Shown here: positions 17,909 through 28,076 of the stretch, piece by piece
How positions within the stretch are numbered: position 1 is the first letter of the stretch
Layout: each line of letters begins with the position of its first letter
Assembly (NCBI RefSeq): GCF_018223745.1
Contig: NZ_CP073653.1
Span: 2,694,001-2,758,000, forward strand
Length of the DNA stretch: 64,000 nucleotides
Direction: 5' to 3'
Source: Clostridium beijerinckii
Lineage (GTDB): Bacteria; Bacillota; Clostridia; Clostridiales; Clostridiaceae
Translations under genes and position numbers: made by a program
Notes under the pieces: generated by a model
Seen by the model: only the letters and a program-made list of their open reading frames with translations
Told to the model about the DNA's origin: nothing
Databases searched by the model: none

Positions 17909-19966
17909 ATGGATGAAAATTATACATATGATAATTACGAAAATTTTTTTAATCGTGAACTTAGTTGGTTGGAATTTAATCAACGAGTTTTAGATGAAGC
18001 TAAGGATAATACGAACCCCTTATTAGAACGATTAAAATTTTTATCCATATCAAGTTCCAATCTCGATGAATTTTTTATGGTGAGAATTGGATCATTATAT
18101 AGTCAAATTCAAGCCGGATTTGATGAAAGAGAAGTTTCTGGCTTAACACCAAGTGAACAGATTAGTAAAATACTTTATAGAGTTAGGGAGATGGTTAAGG
18201 ACCAATATCATACATATGATCATTTATATGACCACTTAGGTTCCAGAAATATAAGAATTTTCACGTATGATATGTTAAATGAAGAACAATTAGAATTTAT
18301 AAATGACTATTATAAAAATATATTATATCCAGTTTTAACACCTATGGTAATTGATTCAGGCAGACCATTTCCTTTGTTGTTAAATAAAACATTAAATATA
18401 GGTGTTATATTAAAAGAAAGTAAGAGTGAACAAGAATTGTTTGCTACAATTCAAGTACCATCAGTTTTAGGGAGATTAGTTCCTATGCCAGGAGGGATAG
18501 GTGAAAACTTTGTATTATTGGAAGATGTCATAAAAAACCACTTAAAGGAATTGTTTGGATTTAAAGTATTAACAACAGCGTGCTATAGAATAACTAAAAA
18601 TGCAGATTTAAGTTTAAATGAAGAAGGAGCAGAAGATTTGCTTGAAACAATAGAAGAATCTCTTAAGCAGAGAAGGTGGGGGCTTGCCGTAAGATTAGAA
18701 ATTGAAGAAACAAATGATACCAGGATCATAAATAAATTAGAACAAGAATTTGAAATTTCGGAGGATCAAATATCTTGTATAAAAGGGCCAATTGATTTAA
18801 CATTTATAAATAAATTATATAGTATTAAGGGATATAGTGAACTTAAGTTTGAGCAAATAAAGAGTCTGCAAGTTAAGGAATTACAAGAAGAGGATATATT
18901 TCAAGAAATAAGCAAGAAGGATATTTTTCTACACCACCCATATGAAAGTTTTTCATTAGTAGTAAAATTAGTAGAAACTGCTGCTCAGGACGAAAAAGTA
19001 CTAGCTATAAAGCAAACCCTATACAGAGTAAGTGGGAATTCACCTATAATAGCTGCTCTTTCAAAAGCAGCAGAAAACGGAAAGCAGGTAACAGTATTAG
19101 TTGAACTTAAAGCTAGGTTTGACGAAGAAAATAACATTCATTGGGCAAGGCAGCTTGAAAAGGCGGGATGTCATGTTATATATGGTGTGATTGGATTAAA
19201 AACTCATAGTAAAATATTATTGATTGTTAGAAAAGAAAAAAAAGGTATTAAAAGATATGTTCATTTAGGAACTGGAAATTATAATGATGTAACAGCTAAA
19301 TTCTATACAGACATTGGGATAATAACATCAAAGCCTGAATATGGAGAAGATGCATCAGTTATATTTAATATGCTTTCAGGATATTTTAAACCTGAAAATA
19401 TGAGTAAAATAACTATTGCACCGTACGGATTACGAAAAAAGTTGGAGCATCTAGTTGAAAGAGAAACTGAGCATGCTAAAAATGGAAAGAAAGCAAAAAT
19501 AATTGCAAAAATGAATTCGTTAGTTGATAGAAAACTTATGATAGCTTTATATAAGGCATCACAAGCTGGAGTTAAAGTAGAACTTATAGTTAGAGGAATT
19601 TGCTCATTAAGACCTGGAGTTAAAGGCTTAAGTGATAATATAACAGTGAGAAGTATTGTAGGAAGATATTTGGAACACAGCAGAATATATTATTTTTATA
19701 ATAATGGAAAAGAAGACACATATATATCAAGTGCTGACTGGATGTATAGGAATTTAGACAAAAGAGTTGAAACTATGACAGTAATAGAAGATAATCTTAT
19801 AAAAAAGGAACTTAAAGAAATGCTTGAATTATATATAAAAGATAATGTTAAAAGTAGGATATTGCTAGAAGATGGTTCTTATACAAAAATTAAAAGTGAA
19901 GGTAAAATTGTTAATGCACAGAAGGATATGATAGAGATTTGTAAAAAGTTTAATCAGAAAAGTTAG
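17909..19966 (+). CDS. ppk: Polyphosphate kinase 1
   Basis: I start at ATG 17909, nine bases after GAGGAG; the in-frame ATG at 17894 precedes the ribosome site. The 685-residue enzyme transfers the gamma phosphate of ATP onto polyphosphate. It opens with the N-terminal FNRELSWLEFNQRVLDEA, and carries the two phospholipase-D-like catalytic domains: KARFDEENNIHWARQLE and LKTHSKILL with the phospho-histidine region HLGTGNYND, and later EHSRIYYFYN and SSADWMYRNLDKRVE. Length is normal. The divergent ppx makes this a synthesis/degradation pair for polyphosphate, often tied to stress and sporulation. Confidence 0.96.
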   Translation: MDENYTYDNYENFFNRELSWLEFNQRVLDEAKDNTNPLLERLKFLSISSSNLDEFFMVRIGSLYSQIQAGFDEREVSGLTPSEQISKILYRVREMVKDQYHTYDHLYDHLGSRNIRIFTYDMLNEEQLEFINDYYKNILYPVLTPMVIDSGRPFPLLLNKTLNIGVILKESKSEQELFATIQVPSVLGRLVPMPGGIGENFVLLEDVIKNHLKELFGFKVLTTACYRITKNADLSLNEEGAEDLLETIEESLKQRRWGLAVRLEIEETNDTRIINKLEQEFEISEDQISCIKGPIDLTFINKLYSIKGYSELKFEQIKSLQVKELQEEDIFQEISKKDIFLHHPYESFSLVVKLVETAAQDEKVLAIKQTLYRVSGNSPIIAALSKAAENGKQVTVLVELKARFDEENNIHWARQLEKAGCHVIYGVIGLKTHSKILLIVRKEKKGIKRYVHLGTGNYNDVTAKFYTDIGIITSKPEYGEDASVIFNMLSGYFKPENMSKITIAPYGLRKKLEHLVERETEHAKNGKKAKIIAKMNSLVDRKLMIALYKASQAGVKVELIVRGICSLRPGVKGLSDNITVRSIVGRYLEHSRIYYFYNNGKEDTYISSADWMYRNLDKRVETMTVIEDNLIKKELKEMLELYIKDNVKSRILLEDGSYTKIKSEGKIVNAQKDMIEICKKFNQKS

Positions 19967-20198
19967 ATGAATATATGATTTAAATAAATATGTTATATGT
20001 TGAGCAGAAGTGATATAAGCAAATAAAATTCGATAGAATTTAATAATTAGGATTCTTGAAAATGGAAATTAGCTTAAGTAGTGTTAAATAGAGATAAAAA
20101 AGGCTAAAGTGTTAATAGCTATAATCGATAATTAATTATAAGAATATAATTGAGACATAAATATTAAATTACATTAAATATTCTAGGAGATGAGCAAA

Positions 20199-20768
20199 AT
20201 GAAGAATAACAAATTAAGAATTTTATCTTTAGCCTTATTAGCATTCCTAGCTCAAGGATCTTGTACTTATGCAGCAAGTTCGGATAAGAGCGATTATACT
20301 AAAGATGAATTAAACAATTTAACTCCAGGATGGGATGCAAAAGACATAGACAAAAGTAACTATAAAGTTGATTCCTATAAAAACTCATTTTCAAGTACGC
20401 AGACCCCAGATGCAAAGGATAAGGATACTAGTGATACAACAAGTAAAGACAATACTTCAAGTGCAACAACTGCTGTAGACACAAGTGTAGGAAATGCTAT
20501 CGTAAGCAGTTCACCGAGCACAGGAAACAGAGGAGATTTTTGGGGAAAGACTTCAGATGGAAAATGGATATTGATTGAACAAGGTGTTCCAGTAAGTGGT
20601 TGGAAAATGGTAAGAGGACAATGGTATTACATGGATTCTAATGGAGTAATGCAGACTGGATGGATAAACGATGGAAACAACTGGTATTATTTAAATTCAG
20701 ATGGATCTATGGCATATAATACGTATGTAGGCGGTTATTATCTTGATTGGAACGGTGTTATGCAATAA
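20199..20768 (+). CDS. Secreted protein with cell-wall-binding aromatic repeats
   Basis: I choose ATG 20199, eight bases after AGGAGA; the ATG at 20190 overlaps that site. The 189-residue product has a signal peptide (cleavage near TYA-ASS, about residue 25), a Ser/Thr/Asp-rich linker (about 30-105), and a C-terminal module of choline/glucan-binding-type repeats (GWKMVRGQWYYMDSNGVM, then GWINDGNNWYYLNSDGSM). No catalytic domain is present, so it may be a surface adhesin or wall-coating protein. It shares repeats with the transglutaminase-like protein at 12100-13125. A terminator follows at 20803. Confidence 0.75.
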   Translation: MKNNKLRILSLALLAFLAQGSCTYAASSDKSDYTKDELNNLTPGWDAKDIDKSNYKVDSYKNSFSSTQTPDAKDKDTSDTTSKDNTSSATTAVDTSVGNAIVSSSPSTGNRGDFWGKTSDGKWILIEQGVPVSGWKMVRGQWYYMDSNGVMQTGWINDGNNWYYLNSDGSMAYNTYVGGYYLDWNGVMQ

Positions 20769-20802
20769 TCTATTAAAAAATAAATTGTTATAAGTAATTT
20801 CT

Positions 20803-20860
20803 AGGCAAAACTTATGTTTGGTTTAATCAATCAAGCTGTGAGTTTTGTCTTTTTTATTTT
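20803..20860 (+). terminator. Terminator after the wall-repeat protein
   Basis: AGGCAAAACTTA (20803-20814) pairs with TGAGTTTTGTCT (20839-20850), followed by TTTTTATTTT. Confidence 0.75.
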
Positions 20861-21055
20861 GAATAGAAAAGAGTTGAATCTTAATATTTAACAAGCAAGG
20901 TATAATAATTTATCTTAAATGGAAAAATGAAAGATGATAAAATTATTATTTATAAAATGATAAAAGATAATGACATTTAAAATTTTAAACATAATAAATA
21001 TAGTTAAGTGCAAGAAGTTAGTTTTTCATTTTACCAAAATAATAAATATATATAC

Positions 21056-21086
21056 TTGACATAAAGTTAACTCTAAGGTGTAAAAT
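21056..21086 (+). promoter_or_regulatory. MerR-type promoter/operator of the alcohol dehydrogenase gene
   Basis: TTGACA (21056-21061) and TAAAAT (21081-21086) are separated by 19 bases, longer than the usual 17, and the spacer holds the near-palindrome AAAGTTAACTCT (21063-21074) and reads CTCTAAGGTG at its end. A 19-base spacer filled by a dyad is the hallmark of promoters twisted into activity by MerR-family activators such as AdhR/NmlR. No MerR gene is in the window. Confidence 0.65.
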
Positions 21087-21241
21087 TTATAGGAAAGGTT
21101 CATATTCATGGATTTATTACCTGATATTCTTATATTATGATATGAAAAAATAATATAGATTGAGGTATGAGAAACAAAATTCATGGATTACTATTTTTAA
21201 TAATTATAACTTAAATTATATATTATAAGGAGAGAGCGTTT

Positions 21242-22405
21242 ATGGAAAATTTTAATTATTCAATACCTACTAAAGTTTATTTTGGAAAAGGGCAAATCAA
21301 AAATCTTGCTGCCATAATTAAAGAATATGGTAATAAAATACTTATAGCATATGGCGGAGGAAGTATTAAGAAAATTGGGTTATACGATGAAATGATTAAA
21401 ATATTAAATGATAATTCAATATCATATGTTGAATTGTCAGGAATAGAGCCAAATCCAAGAATTGAAACAGTAAGAAAAGGAATTAAAATTTGTAAGGAAA
21501 ATAATGTTGAAGTAGTTCTTGCTGTAGGAGGCGGAAGTACAATAGATTGTGCGAAAGTTATTGCGGCAGGAGTAAAATACGAAGTAGATCCATGGGATTT
21601 AGTAACTAGTCCACAAAAAATTAATGAAGTATTGCCTATAGTAACAATATTAACACTATCAGCGACTGGTTCTGAGATGGATCCACATGCTGTGATTTCT
21701 GATATGACAACTAATCAAAAATTGGGTACAGGTCATGAAAATATGAAACCAAAAGCTTCAATTTTAGATCCTGAGTATACTTATTCAGTTCCTAAAAATC
21801 AAACTGCAGCTGGAACTGCTGATATTATGAGTCATATATTTGAAACTTATTTTAATCATACAAAGGGTGTGGATATCCAAGATAGTACAGCCGAAGGATT
21901 ACTTAGAGCTTGCATAAAATATGGTAAGATTGCAATAGAGAATCCAAAGGATTACGATGCAAGAGCAAATTTAATGTGGGCTTCAAGCTGGGCTATTAAT
22001 GGCTTGATTTCATATGGAACAAATTCACCTTGGGTGGTACATCCAATGGAGCATGAATTGAGTGCTTTTTATGATATAACACATGGGGTTGGATTGGCTA
22101 TATTAACACCTCATTGGATGAAATATTCTTTAGACGATACTACTGTTTTTAAGTTTGCTCAATATGGAATAAATGTTTGGGGAATAGATAAAAACTTAGA
22201 TAAGTTTGAAATAGCAAATAAAGCAATAGAAAAGACATCTGAATTCTTTAAGGAATTGGGTATACCAAGTACTTTAAGGGAAGTTGGCATTAAAGAAGAT
22301 AAGTTAGAATTAATGGCAAAAAAGGCTATGAATCCATATTTTAAGTATGCTTTTAAGCCATTAGATGAAAATGATATATTAAAGATTTTTAAAGCAGCAC
22401 TTTAG
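21242..22405 (+). CDS. bdhA: Iron-containing NAD(P)H-dependent butanol dehydrogenase
   Basis: The 387-residue protein closely resembles the clostridial BdhA/BdhB enzymes that reduce butyraldehyde to butanol in solventogenesis. It has the N-terminal YSIPTKVYFGKGQI, nucleotide-binding AVGGGSTIDCAKVIAAG, LTLSATGSEMD, and the metal site: Asp and His in GTADIMSHIFETYF and the histidines of HPMEHELSAFYDITHGVGLA. It stands alone behind a MerR-type promoter, so it may answer to aldehyde or thiol stress and not only to the solventogenic switch. Which paralog (A, B or other) cannot be decided here, so the symbol is tentative. Confidence 0.9.
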   Translation: MENFNYSIPTKVYFGKGQIKNLAAIIKEYGNKILIAYGGGSIKKIGLYDEMIKILNDNSISYVELSGIEPNPRIETVRKGIKICKENNVEVVLAVGGGSTIDCAKVIAAGVKYEVDPWDLVTSPQKINEVLPIVTILTLSATGSEMDPHAVISDMTTNQKLGTGHENMKPKASILDPEYTYSVPKNQTAAGTADIMSHIFETYFNHTKGVDIQDSTAEGLLRACIKYGKIAIENPKDYDARANLMWASSWAINGLISYGTNSPWVVHPMEHELSAFYDITHGVGLAILTPHWMKYSLDDTTVFKFAQYGINVWGIDKNLDKFEIANKAIEKTSEFFKELGIPSTLREVGIKEDKLELMAKKAMNPYFKYAFKPLDENDILKIFKAAL

Positions 22406-22496
22406 CAAATACCACAGTGTACGCTTGTGTAAGAAAAGTCTAAATATATTAGATTAATAGCGTACAAATTTTATGAAAATTATATACTAAAATATT

Positions 22497-22525
22497 AACG
22501 GCAGTATACTTACTGCCGTTAATAC
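22497..22525 (+). terminator. Hairpin after the alcohol dehydrogenase gene
   Basis: AACGGCAGTA-TACT-TACTGCCGTT (22497-22520) is a perfect 10-bp stem-loop. The tail (AATACTATAT) is poor in T, so termination may be partial. Confidence 0.6.
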
Positions 22526-22547
22526 TATATAAATTTAGAGGGAGATA

Positions 22548-23411
22548 ATGTTTATGGAATTATTTAGTAAAGGTGATAAAGTAGGAATTGTTGCTTGTTC
22601 AAATGGCTTAGATAAAAGTAATATATTAAAGATGAACGAGCTAGGACAAGCATTGAAAGAATTAGGACTTATACCTGTATTTAGTGATAATTTATATAAA
22701 AATTATTCTGTATTTAATGGGAGTAATAAAGAAAAAGCTGAAATATTAATGAATTTTTTTATAGATAATGATATTAAGGGGATTTTTGATGTATCCGGTG
22801 GAGACTTAGCTAATGGCATATTGGATCATTTGAATTTTGAAACGATAAGAAATAATATGAAACCATTTTTTGGGTATAGTGATTTGTCTGTAGTTATTAA
22901 TGCTATATATTCTCAAACAAATATGAAGACTTATTTATATCAAATAAGGAATTTAATTGGTGATAGAAGAGAAGTTCAAGTGGAAGAATTTAAAAATACA
23001 TTTATGGATAATGGAAGTAAACTTTTAACATTTAATTATGAATGGGTGCAAGGATGTGCTATGGAAGGAATTGTGGTAGGAGGAAATCTTCGATGTTTAT
23101 TAAAACTGGCAGGTACAAAATATATGCCAGATTTTAAAGATAAAATTATTTTCTTAGAAAGTTTAGGTGGTGACGTTCCAAAGATGTTCACGTATTTGAC
23201 ACAATATAAACAACTGGGAGTATTTGAACAAGTTAAAGGAATAATTCTTGGTGAATTCAGTGAAATGGAAAGAGAAAAACACGTTCCAAACATTTTGGAA
23301 ATTACTAAAGAGATAGTAGGAAATTCTAATATTCCAATTATAAAAACTAGTGAAATTGGTCATAGCAAAAGTTCAAAATGCATAATAATTGGAGGAAAAA
23401 TAAAACTATAG
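22548..23411 (+). CDS. S66-family LD-carboxypeptidase-like protein
   Basis: The 287-residue protein matches LdcA/MccF-type serine peptidases. The nucleophile elbow is GYSDLSVV at about residues 107-114, the Glu site is in FLESLGGD, and the His site is in SEIGHSKSS near the C-terminus, giving the Ser-Glu-His triad in the expected order. LdcA enzymes trim murein tetrapeptides in cytoplasmic recycling; MccF enzymes inactivate peptide-nucleotide antibiotics; the two cannot be told apart here. Two starts are possible (22548 or the ATG at 22554, which has better spacing from GAGGGAG). A terminator follows, so it is monocistronic. Confidence 0.8.
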   Translation: MFMELFSKGDKVGIVACSNGLDKSNILKMNELGQALKELGLIPVFSDNLYKNYSVFNGSNKEKAEILMNFFIDNDIKGIFDVSGGDLANGILDHLNFETIRNNMKPFFGYSDLSVVINAIYSQTNMKTYLYQIRNLIGDRREVQVEEFKNTFMDNGSKLLTFNYEWVQGCAMEGIVVGGNLRCLLKLAGTKYMPDFKDKIIFLESLGGDVPKMFTYLTQYKQLGVFEQVKGIILGEFSEMEREKHVPNILEITKEIVGNSNIPIIKTSEIGHSKSSKCIIIGGKIKL

Positions 23412-23419
23412 TTTATATG

Positions 23420-23468
23420 AAAAACCATGTGCGAGTAGAAGTGATTCTTTTATATACATGGTTTTTAC
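23420..23468 (+). terminator. Terminator after the LD-carboxypeptidase-like gene
   Basis: AAAAACCATGT (23420-23430) pairs with ACATGGTTTTT (23456-23466). Confidence 0.7.
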
Positions 23469-23546
23469 ATTATTTTATGGAATTTATATGAATTTTAACC
23501 TATAATTATATAGTACATAATGAAAATATTATAATGGGAGGGGAAA

Positions 23547-25016
23547 ATGTTAAAAAACTTTAGGACATTATCTATAACAATAGTTATGTTATTAATAAAT
23601 TCTATTGCTTTTACAGGATGTAAAATTGATACAAGAGATAATTATGGTCTGGATAAGGACAATCCTGTTGCAGTGGAAGTATGGCATTATTATAATGGAA
23701 TACAAAAAATACAGTTTGATAAAATGGTAGAGGAATTTAATAAAAGCGTAGGTAAAGACAAAGGAATAATTGTTGAGGCATTTAATCAAGGAAGCGTAAG
23801 TGAACTTACGGATAAGGTCATTGATATCACAAAGAAAAAAGTTGGAGCAGAAAAAATGCCAGATGCTTTTATGGCATATCCAGATACAGCTTATGAGATA
23901 GAGAAGTTAGGACTTTTATCAGACTTTGGCAAATATATGTCAGAGAATGAAATAAATAAATATATAGACAGTTACATAAATGAAGGAAAATTGGATACTG
24001 AAGATAAGCTAACTATATTTCCATTAGCTAAATCTACAGAAATTTTAATAGTAAACAAAACAGATTGGGAAACGTTTTCCGAAGAAACAAATGCAGATAT
24101 AAGTGAGTTTAATACTTGGGAAGGGATCGCAAATTTAGCTAAAAAATACTATGATTGGACTGATAGAAAAACAGAAGCTAAAGATGACGGGAAAACTTTT
24201 TTCGGAAGAGATGCTATGGCAAATTACATGATAATTGGAAGTCAAGAATTGGGTGAGGAGATATTCAAGGTTACTAATGGCAAGCTAGAGGTTAATATTA
24301 ATGAAAAGGTTATGAGAAAGCTATGGGATAATTTTTATGTGCCATATATAAATGGATATTACGGAGCATATGGCAGATTTCGTTCTGATGATGCAAAGGT
24401 AGGAAATATAATCGCATTAGTAGGATCTACGTCTGGAGCAGGGTATTTTCCAGATTCAGTTATAACAAATGATGATCAAAACTATAAAATTGAATCTATG
24501 ATTTTACCGCTTCCTAAGTTTAAAGATTCAAAAGTTGCGTATATGCCACAGCAAGCTGCAGGTATGGTCATGATTAAATCTGACTCTAGACATGAATATG
24601 CAGTTACAGAATTTTTGAAGTGGTTTACAGAGTCTGATAGAAATGCTAAGTTTTCAATAGCAGCTGGATATTTACCTGTTAAGAAAGAAGCAAATCATAG
24701 TGAATTTATTGAGGGGAAAATTAATAATAACGATGTTTTGGATGTCCCCAAAAAGTCACAAGAAGCTGTTTTAGAAGCTATAGATCAGGAAAGAACATAC
24801 AAGTTTTATGCAAGTAAAGCTTTTAATGGCGCAGATGAAGCAAGAGATATTTTAGAAAAATCTATGCTGGAAAAAGCAAAAATAGATAGAGAAAAAGTTA
24901 AATCTTTGTTGAAAAAAGGAATTTCTAGAGAAGAAGCTATAAAGAGTTTTAACACAGATGATAATTTTAATAATTGGCTTGAAGATTTAAGAAAAAGCAT
25001 TAATGCAGTTACTTAA
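23547..25016 (+). CDS. Extracellular solute-binding lipoprotein (family 1 type)
   Basis: The 489-residue product has a lipoprotein signal with lipobox AFTGC (Cys25), so it should be anchored on the outer face of the membrane. The mature part reads like a family 1 sugar-type binding protein: VEVWHYYNGIQ, FDKMVEEFN, a hinge with PDAFMAYPDTAYEIEKLG, and PQQAAGMVMIKS followed by a WF-rich helix. It is longer than typical because of a charged C-terminal tail (KSLLKKGISREEAIKSF). No permease or ATPase gene is near; the next gene, 59 bp on, is a membrane GGDEF-EAL protein. I infer it serves as a ligand receptor for that protein. GGGAGGGG precedes the ATG. Confidence 0.8.
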   Translation: MLKNFRTLSITIVMLLINSIAFTGCKIDTRDNYGLDKDNPVAVEVWHYYNGIQKIQFDKMVEEFNKSVGKDKGIIVEAFNQGSVSELTDKVIDITKKKVGAEKMPDAFMAYPDTAYEIEKLGLLSDFGKYMSENEINKYIDSYINEGKLDTEDKLTIFPLAKSTEILIVNKTDWETFSEETNADISEFNTWEGIANLAKKYYDWTDRKTEAKDDGKTFFGRDAMANYMIIGSQELGEEIFKVTNGKLEVNINEKVMRKLWDNFYVPYINGYYGAYGRFRSDDAKVGNIIALVGSTSGAGYFPDSVITNDDQNYKIESMILPLPKFKDSKVAYMPQQAAGMVMIKSDSRHEYAVTEFLKWFTESDRNAKFSIAAGYLPVKKEANHSEFIEGKINNNDVLDVPKKSQEAVLEAIDQERTYKFYASKAFNGADEARDILEKSMLEKAKIDREKVKSLLKKGISREEAIKSFNTDDNFNNWLEDLRKSINAVT

Positions 25017-25075
25017 TTTGATTTGTAATTCATAAAATTACAAAGGTTCAAAGTCACTGCGAGCGGGGTGAAATA

Positions 25076-28045
25076 ATGTTCTTAATAAAAAATAAGAACT
25101 CTATAATTAGAAAGTTACTTATTCCAATGGTAATTGTTGTATTAGCACAAGTAGTGCTTTTTGTAAGTGTGGTTCTATTGAGTGGAATTGTTGGGATTCT
25201 TAAAAATAATTCATTTAATTTGTTAAACCAGAAAATTCAATCAAGAGGTAGTTACATTCAAAATGAGATGATTCAACATTGGAGTAATGTTAGTGAATCT
25301 GAAAGCTTGATTAATGCTAATATTTTGCACAAGCTTCATAGTAATGGGATTACGGTAAAGGATTTGGACAGCAACACACAATTCACTAAAGAGTTATTGG
25401 AAGATGTTTCGAGTGATTTGATATTTATGCTCAGAAAGAATTATGTAACTGGAGCATTTTTAATACTTGATAATAATTCTGAAGAAAAAGTAGGATTATA
25501 TTTTAGAGATTTAGATCCTAATTCAAATCCAAGTGATAAATCAGATTTATTGATGGAAAGAGGTCCTGCTTCCATTGCACAAAATTTGGGGATTCCTTTA
25601 GATACATGGTGGAATAACAGGTTTATATTTAATCAGAATAAGAATTCATCTCCAGAAGAATTTTTTTCAAAGCCTATCAACGCAGCTGTAGATAATAAAG
25701 GATTATCTTATAAGGATTTAGGATATTGGAGTAAACCATTTTCATTAAGTGATAAAGATATACAAATTGTTACTTATTCAGTTCCGTTGTTAGATGAAAA
25801 TGGCAAACCATACGGAGTTCTTGGAATTGCTATTTCATTAAATTATTTAAATTCATTACTTTCATATGATGAAATAGACTCTAATGGGAGAGGTGTTTAT
25901 CTAGTAGGCGTTGACGATAACAAGAATATGAACTTTGAAAAGATTACAACAACAGGACCATTAGCAGGAAAAATACTTGGAGAAGAAAAAAATATTCAGT
26001 TTAATAAAAAAGAAATATATGATTCAATATATGAGATAAAAGAACCAGATTCAAAAAATATAGCTTATGCATCAACAAAATATATTAATTTATATAATAC
26101 AAATACACCATTTGAAAAATATACTTGGGCAATTATTGGAATAATAGAAAAGGATAATCTTCTATATTATTCAGAGAGATTTGAAAGGCTTCTATCGGTA
26201 TCATTAATTATTTCGACTCTGGGGGGAATAATAGTAATTGTTATTGTAGGTGAAAGGGTTACGAAGCCAATAAGAAATTTAGCTCAGGATGTTAGAGAAA
26301 GTAATCCTAGTAAACCAATAGAACTTGGGAAAATAAGTATCTCAGAAATCGATGAGTTGTCATCAGCAATAATGACGTTAAGTTCTAACGTGGCAGACTC
26401 TGCTTCGAAAATGTCTCAAATTATAAAATTATTCAATATGCCCATAGGCGCTTTTGAATATAAAATAGGACATGAAGTAGTGCTATGTACAGACACATTT
26501 TTTGATGTAATAGGAATTGAAAAATCAAAGCGATTTGATTCATACGTAGATAAAAGATATTTTAGTAAAATTATAAAGAAGATAACAGAGGAGAAAGAAA
26601 GTTTTCAAGAAGAAACTTATAGGATTAAAGGAGCGAATAAAGAAACTAAGTGGATTAAGTTAAAAATTTTAGAGGAAGAGTCTAGAACTCTAGGAGTAGT
26701 AAGTGATATTACACAAGAAATTTTAGAAAAGCAAAAAATAGAGTATGAAAGAGATTATGATATACTTACTAATATGTTAAATAGAAGAGCATTTCATAAT
26801 ACAGTAAAAGAAATATTAGAAAGCGAGGATCTTAAAGTAGGAGCATTTATAATGTGGGATTTAGATAACTTGAAATATGTAAATGATACTTATGGACATG
26901 ATTATGGCGATGAATACATAAGAAAAGCATCCGAAATATTAAAGGAATTTGAGAAATATGGAGGAGTTGTTGGAAGAAGATCAGGGGATGAGTTCTATAC
27001 ATTTTTATACGGATATGAAGATAAGTACGAAATTAGAAAAATTGTAAAAAGTATTCATTCTGGTATCGAGAATTCAGTACTTAAGTTACCTAATAATAGA
27101 GAATTGAAAGTTAGAATATCAACAGGGATAGCATGGTATCCACATGATGCTATAACTTTTAAGGATTTAGCTAAATATTCAGATTTCGCAATGTATAAAA
27201 TTAAGAAAACAGTAAAAGGAAATATAAGTGAGTTTAACAAAGAAGAATATACTGAGGATTCTTTCTTGTTCAGCAGTCAAGAAGATTTAAATAAATTACT
27301 TGATGAAAAACTTATTAAGTATGCATTTCAGCCAATAATAGATGCAAGAACAGGAAAAATATTTGCGTATGAAGCTCTTATGCGTTCACAGTTAGAGTCC
27401 CTTAAAAATCCGCTTCATATAATAAAGCTTGCAACTGCTGATTCACGATTATATGAAATAGAGAAAATTACATTTTTTAAAGCTCTTGAGAGCTTTGTAA
27501 GGAATAAAGAGGAATTCAAGGATGCTAAACTTTTTATAAATTCTTTGCCAAACTATGTCTTATCATATGAGGATAGGAAGAGGTTTGAAGAATTGTATGG
27601 AGAACATCTTGATAGATTAGTAATAGAACTACTTGAAAATGAACGCTCTAATGGAGATAACATTTCTATAAAAAGAAAAGTAATTGAAAAGTGGAATGCC
27701 AAACTTGCTATTGATGATTTTGGCTCAGGATATAATAATGAAGCAGTATTGTTAGCAATTACACCAGATTATGTTAAAATAGATATGGAAATTGTAAGAG
27801 GAATTGATAAAGATTTAAATAGGCAGCAGATTTCAAAAAACCTCATATCTTATGCTAAACAAAGAAAAATTAAAGTTGTAGCTGAAGGGGTTGAAACAAG
27901 AGAAGAATTAACGAAACTTATAGAATTTGGAGTTGACTATCTCCAAGGATATTATTTTAGCAAACCAGAATTTACTCCACCTGAGATAAGTAAAGACTCA
28001 GTTATGGATATTCTGGAAATCAATAAAGAATTTAACACAAAATAA
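25076..28045 (+). CDS. Transmembrane sensor with PAS, GGDEF and EAL domains
   Basis: The 989-residue protein would make and/or break cyclic di-GMP. In order: membrane helix (about 12-36), a large external sensor region with Cache-like features (about 37-365), second membrane helix (about 370-393), HAMP-like linker, PAS (about 455-550), GGDEF (about 565-720) and EAL (about 735-975). The GGDEF site reads RRSGDEFY, a first-Gly-to-Ser variant usually still compatible with activity. The EAL domain keeps YEALMR, ELLENE, IDDFGSGY, KIDMEIV, AEGVET and QGYYFSKP, so it should hydrolyse. Its 31-bp spacing to the FapA-type gene and 59 bp from the binding lipoprotein indicate one operon. GCGGGGTG is the ribosome site. 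Confidence 0.9.
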   Translation: MFLIKNKNSIIRKLLIPMVIVVLAQVVLFVSVVLLSGIVGILKNNSFNLLNQKIQSRGSYIQNEMIQHWSNVSESESLINANILHKLHSNGITVKDLDSNTQFTKELLEDVSSDLIFMLRKNYVTGAFLILDNNSEEKVGLYFRDLDPNSNPSDKSDLLMERGPASIAQNLGIPLDTWWNNRFIFNQNKNSSPEEFFSKPINAAVDNKGLSYKDLGYWSKPFSLSDKDIQIVTYSVPLLDENGKPYGVLGIAISLNYLNSLLSYDEIDSNGRGVYLVGVDDNKNMNFEKITTTGPLAGKILGEEKNIQFNKKEIYDSIYEIKEPDSKNIAYASTKYINLYNTNTPFEKYTWAIIGIIEKDNLLYYSERFERLLSVSLIISTLGGIIVIVIVGERVTKPIRNLAQDVRESNPSKPIELGKISISEIDELSSAIMTLSSNVADSASKMSQIIKLFNMPIGAFEYKIGHEVVLCTDTFFDVIGIEKSKRFDSYVDKRYFSKIIKKITEEKESFQEETYRIKGANKETKWIKLKILEEESRTLGVVSDITQEILEKQKIEYERDYDILTNMLNRRAFHNTVKEILESEDLKVGAFIMWDLDNLKYVNDTYGHDYGDEYIRKASEILKEFEKYGGVVGRRSGDEFYTFLYGYEDKYEIRKIVKSIHSGIENSVLKLPNNRELKVRISTGIAWYPHDAITFKDLAKYSDFAMYKIKKTVKGNISEFNKEEYTEDSFLFSSQEDLNKLLDEKLIKYAFQPIIDARTGKIFAYEALMRSQLESLKNPLHIIKLATADSRLYEIEKITFFKALESFVRNKEEFKDAKLFINSLPNYVLSYEDRKRFEELYGEHLDRLVIELLENERSNGDNISIKRKVIEKWNAKLAIDDFGSGYNNEAVLLAITPDYVKIDMEIVRGIDKDLNRQQISKNLISYAKQRKIKVVAEGVETREELTKLIEFGVDYLQGYYFSKPEFTPPEISKDSVMDILEINKEFNTK

Positions 28046-28076
28046 AACCAAGTCATATTTTGGGGGATAGATACGA

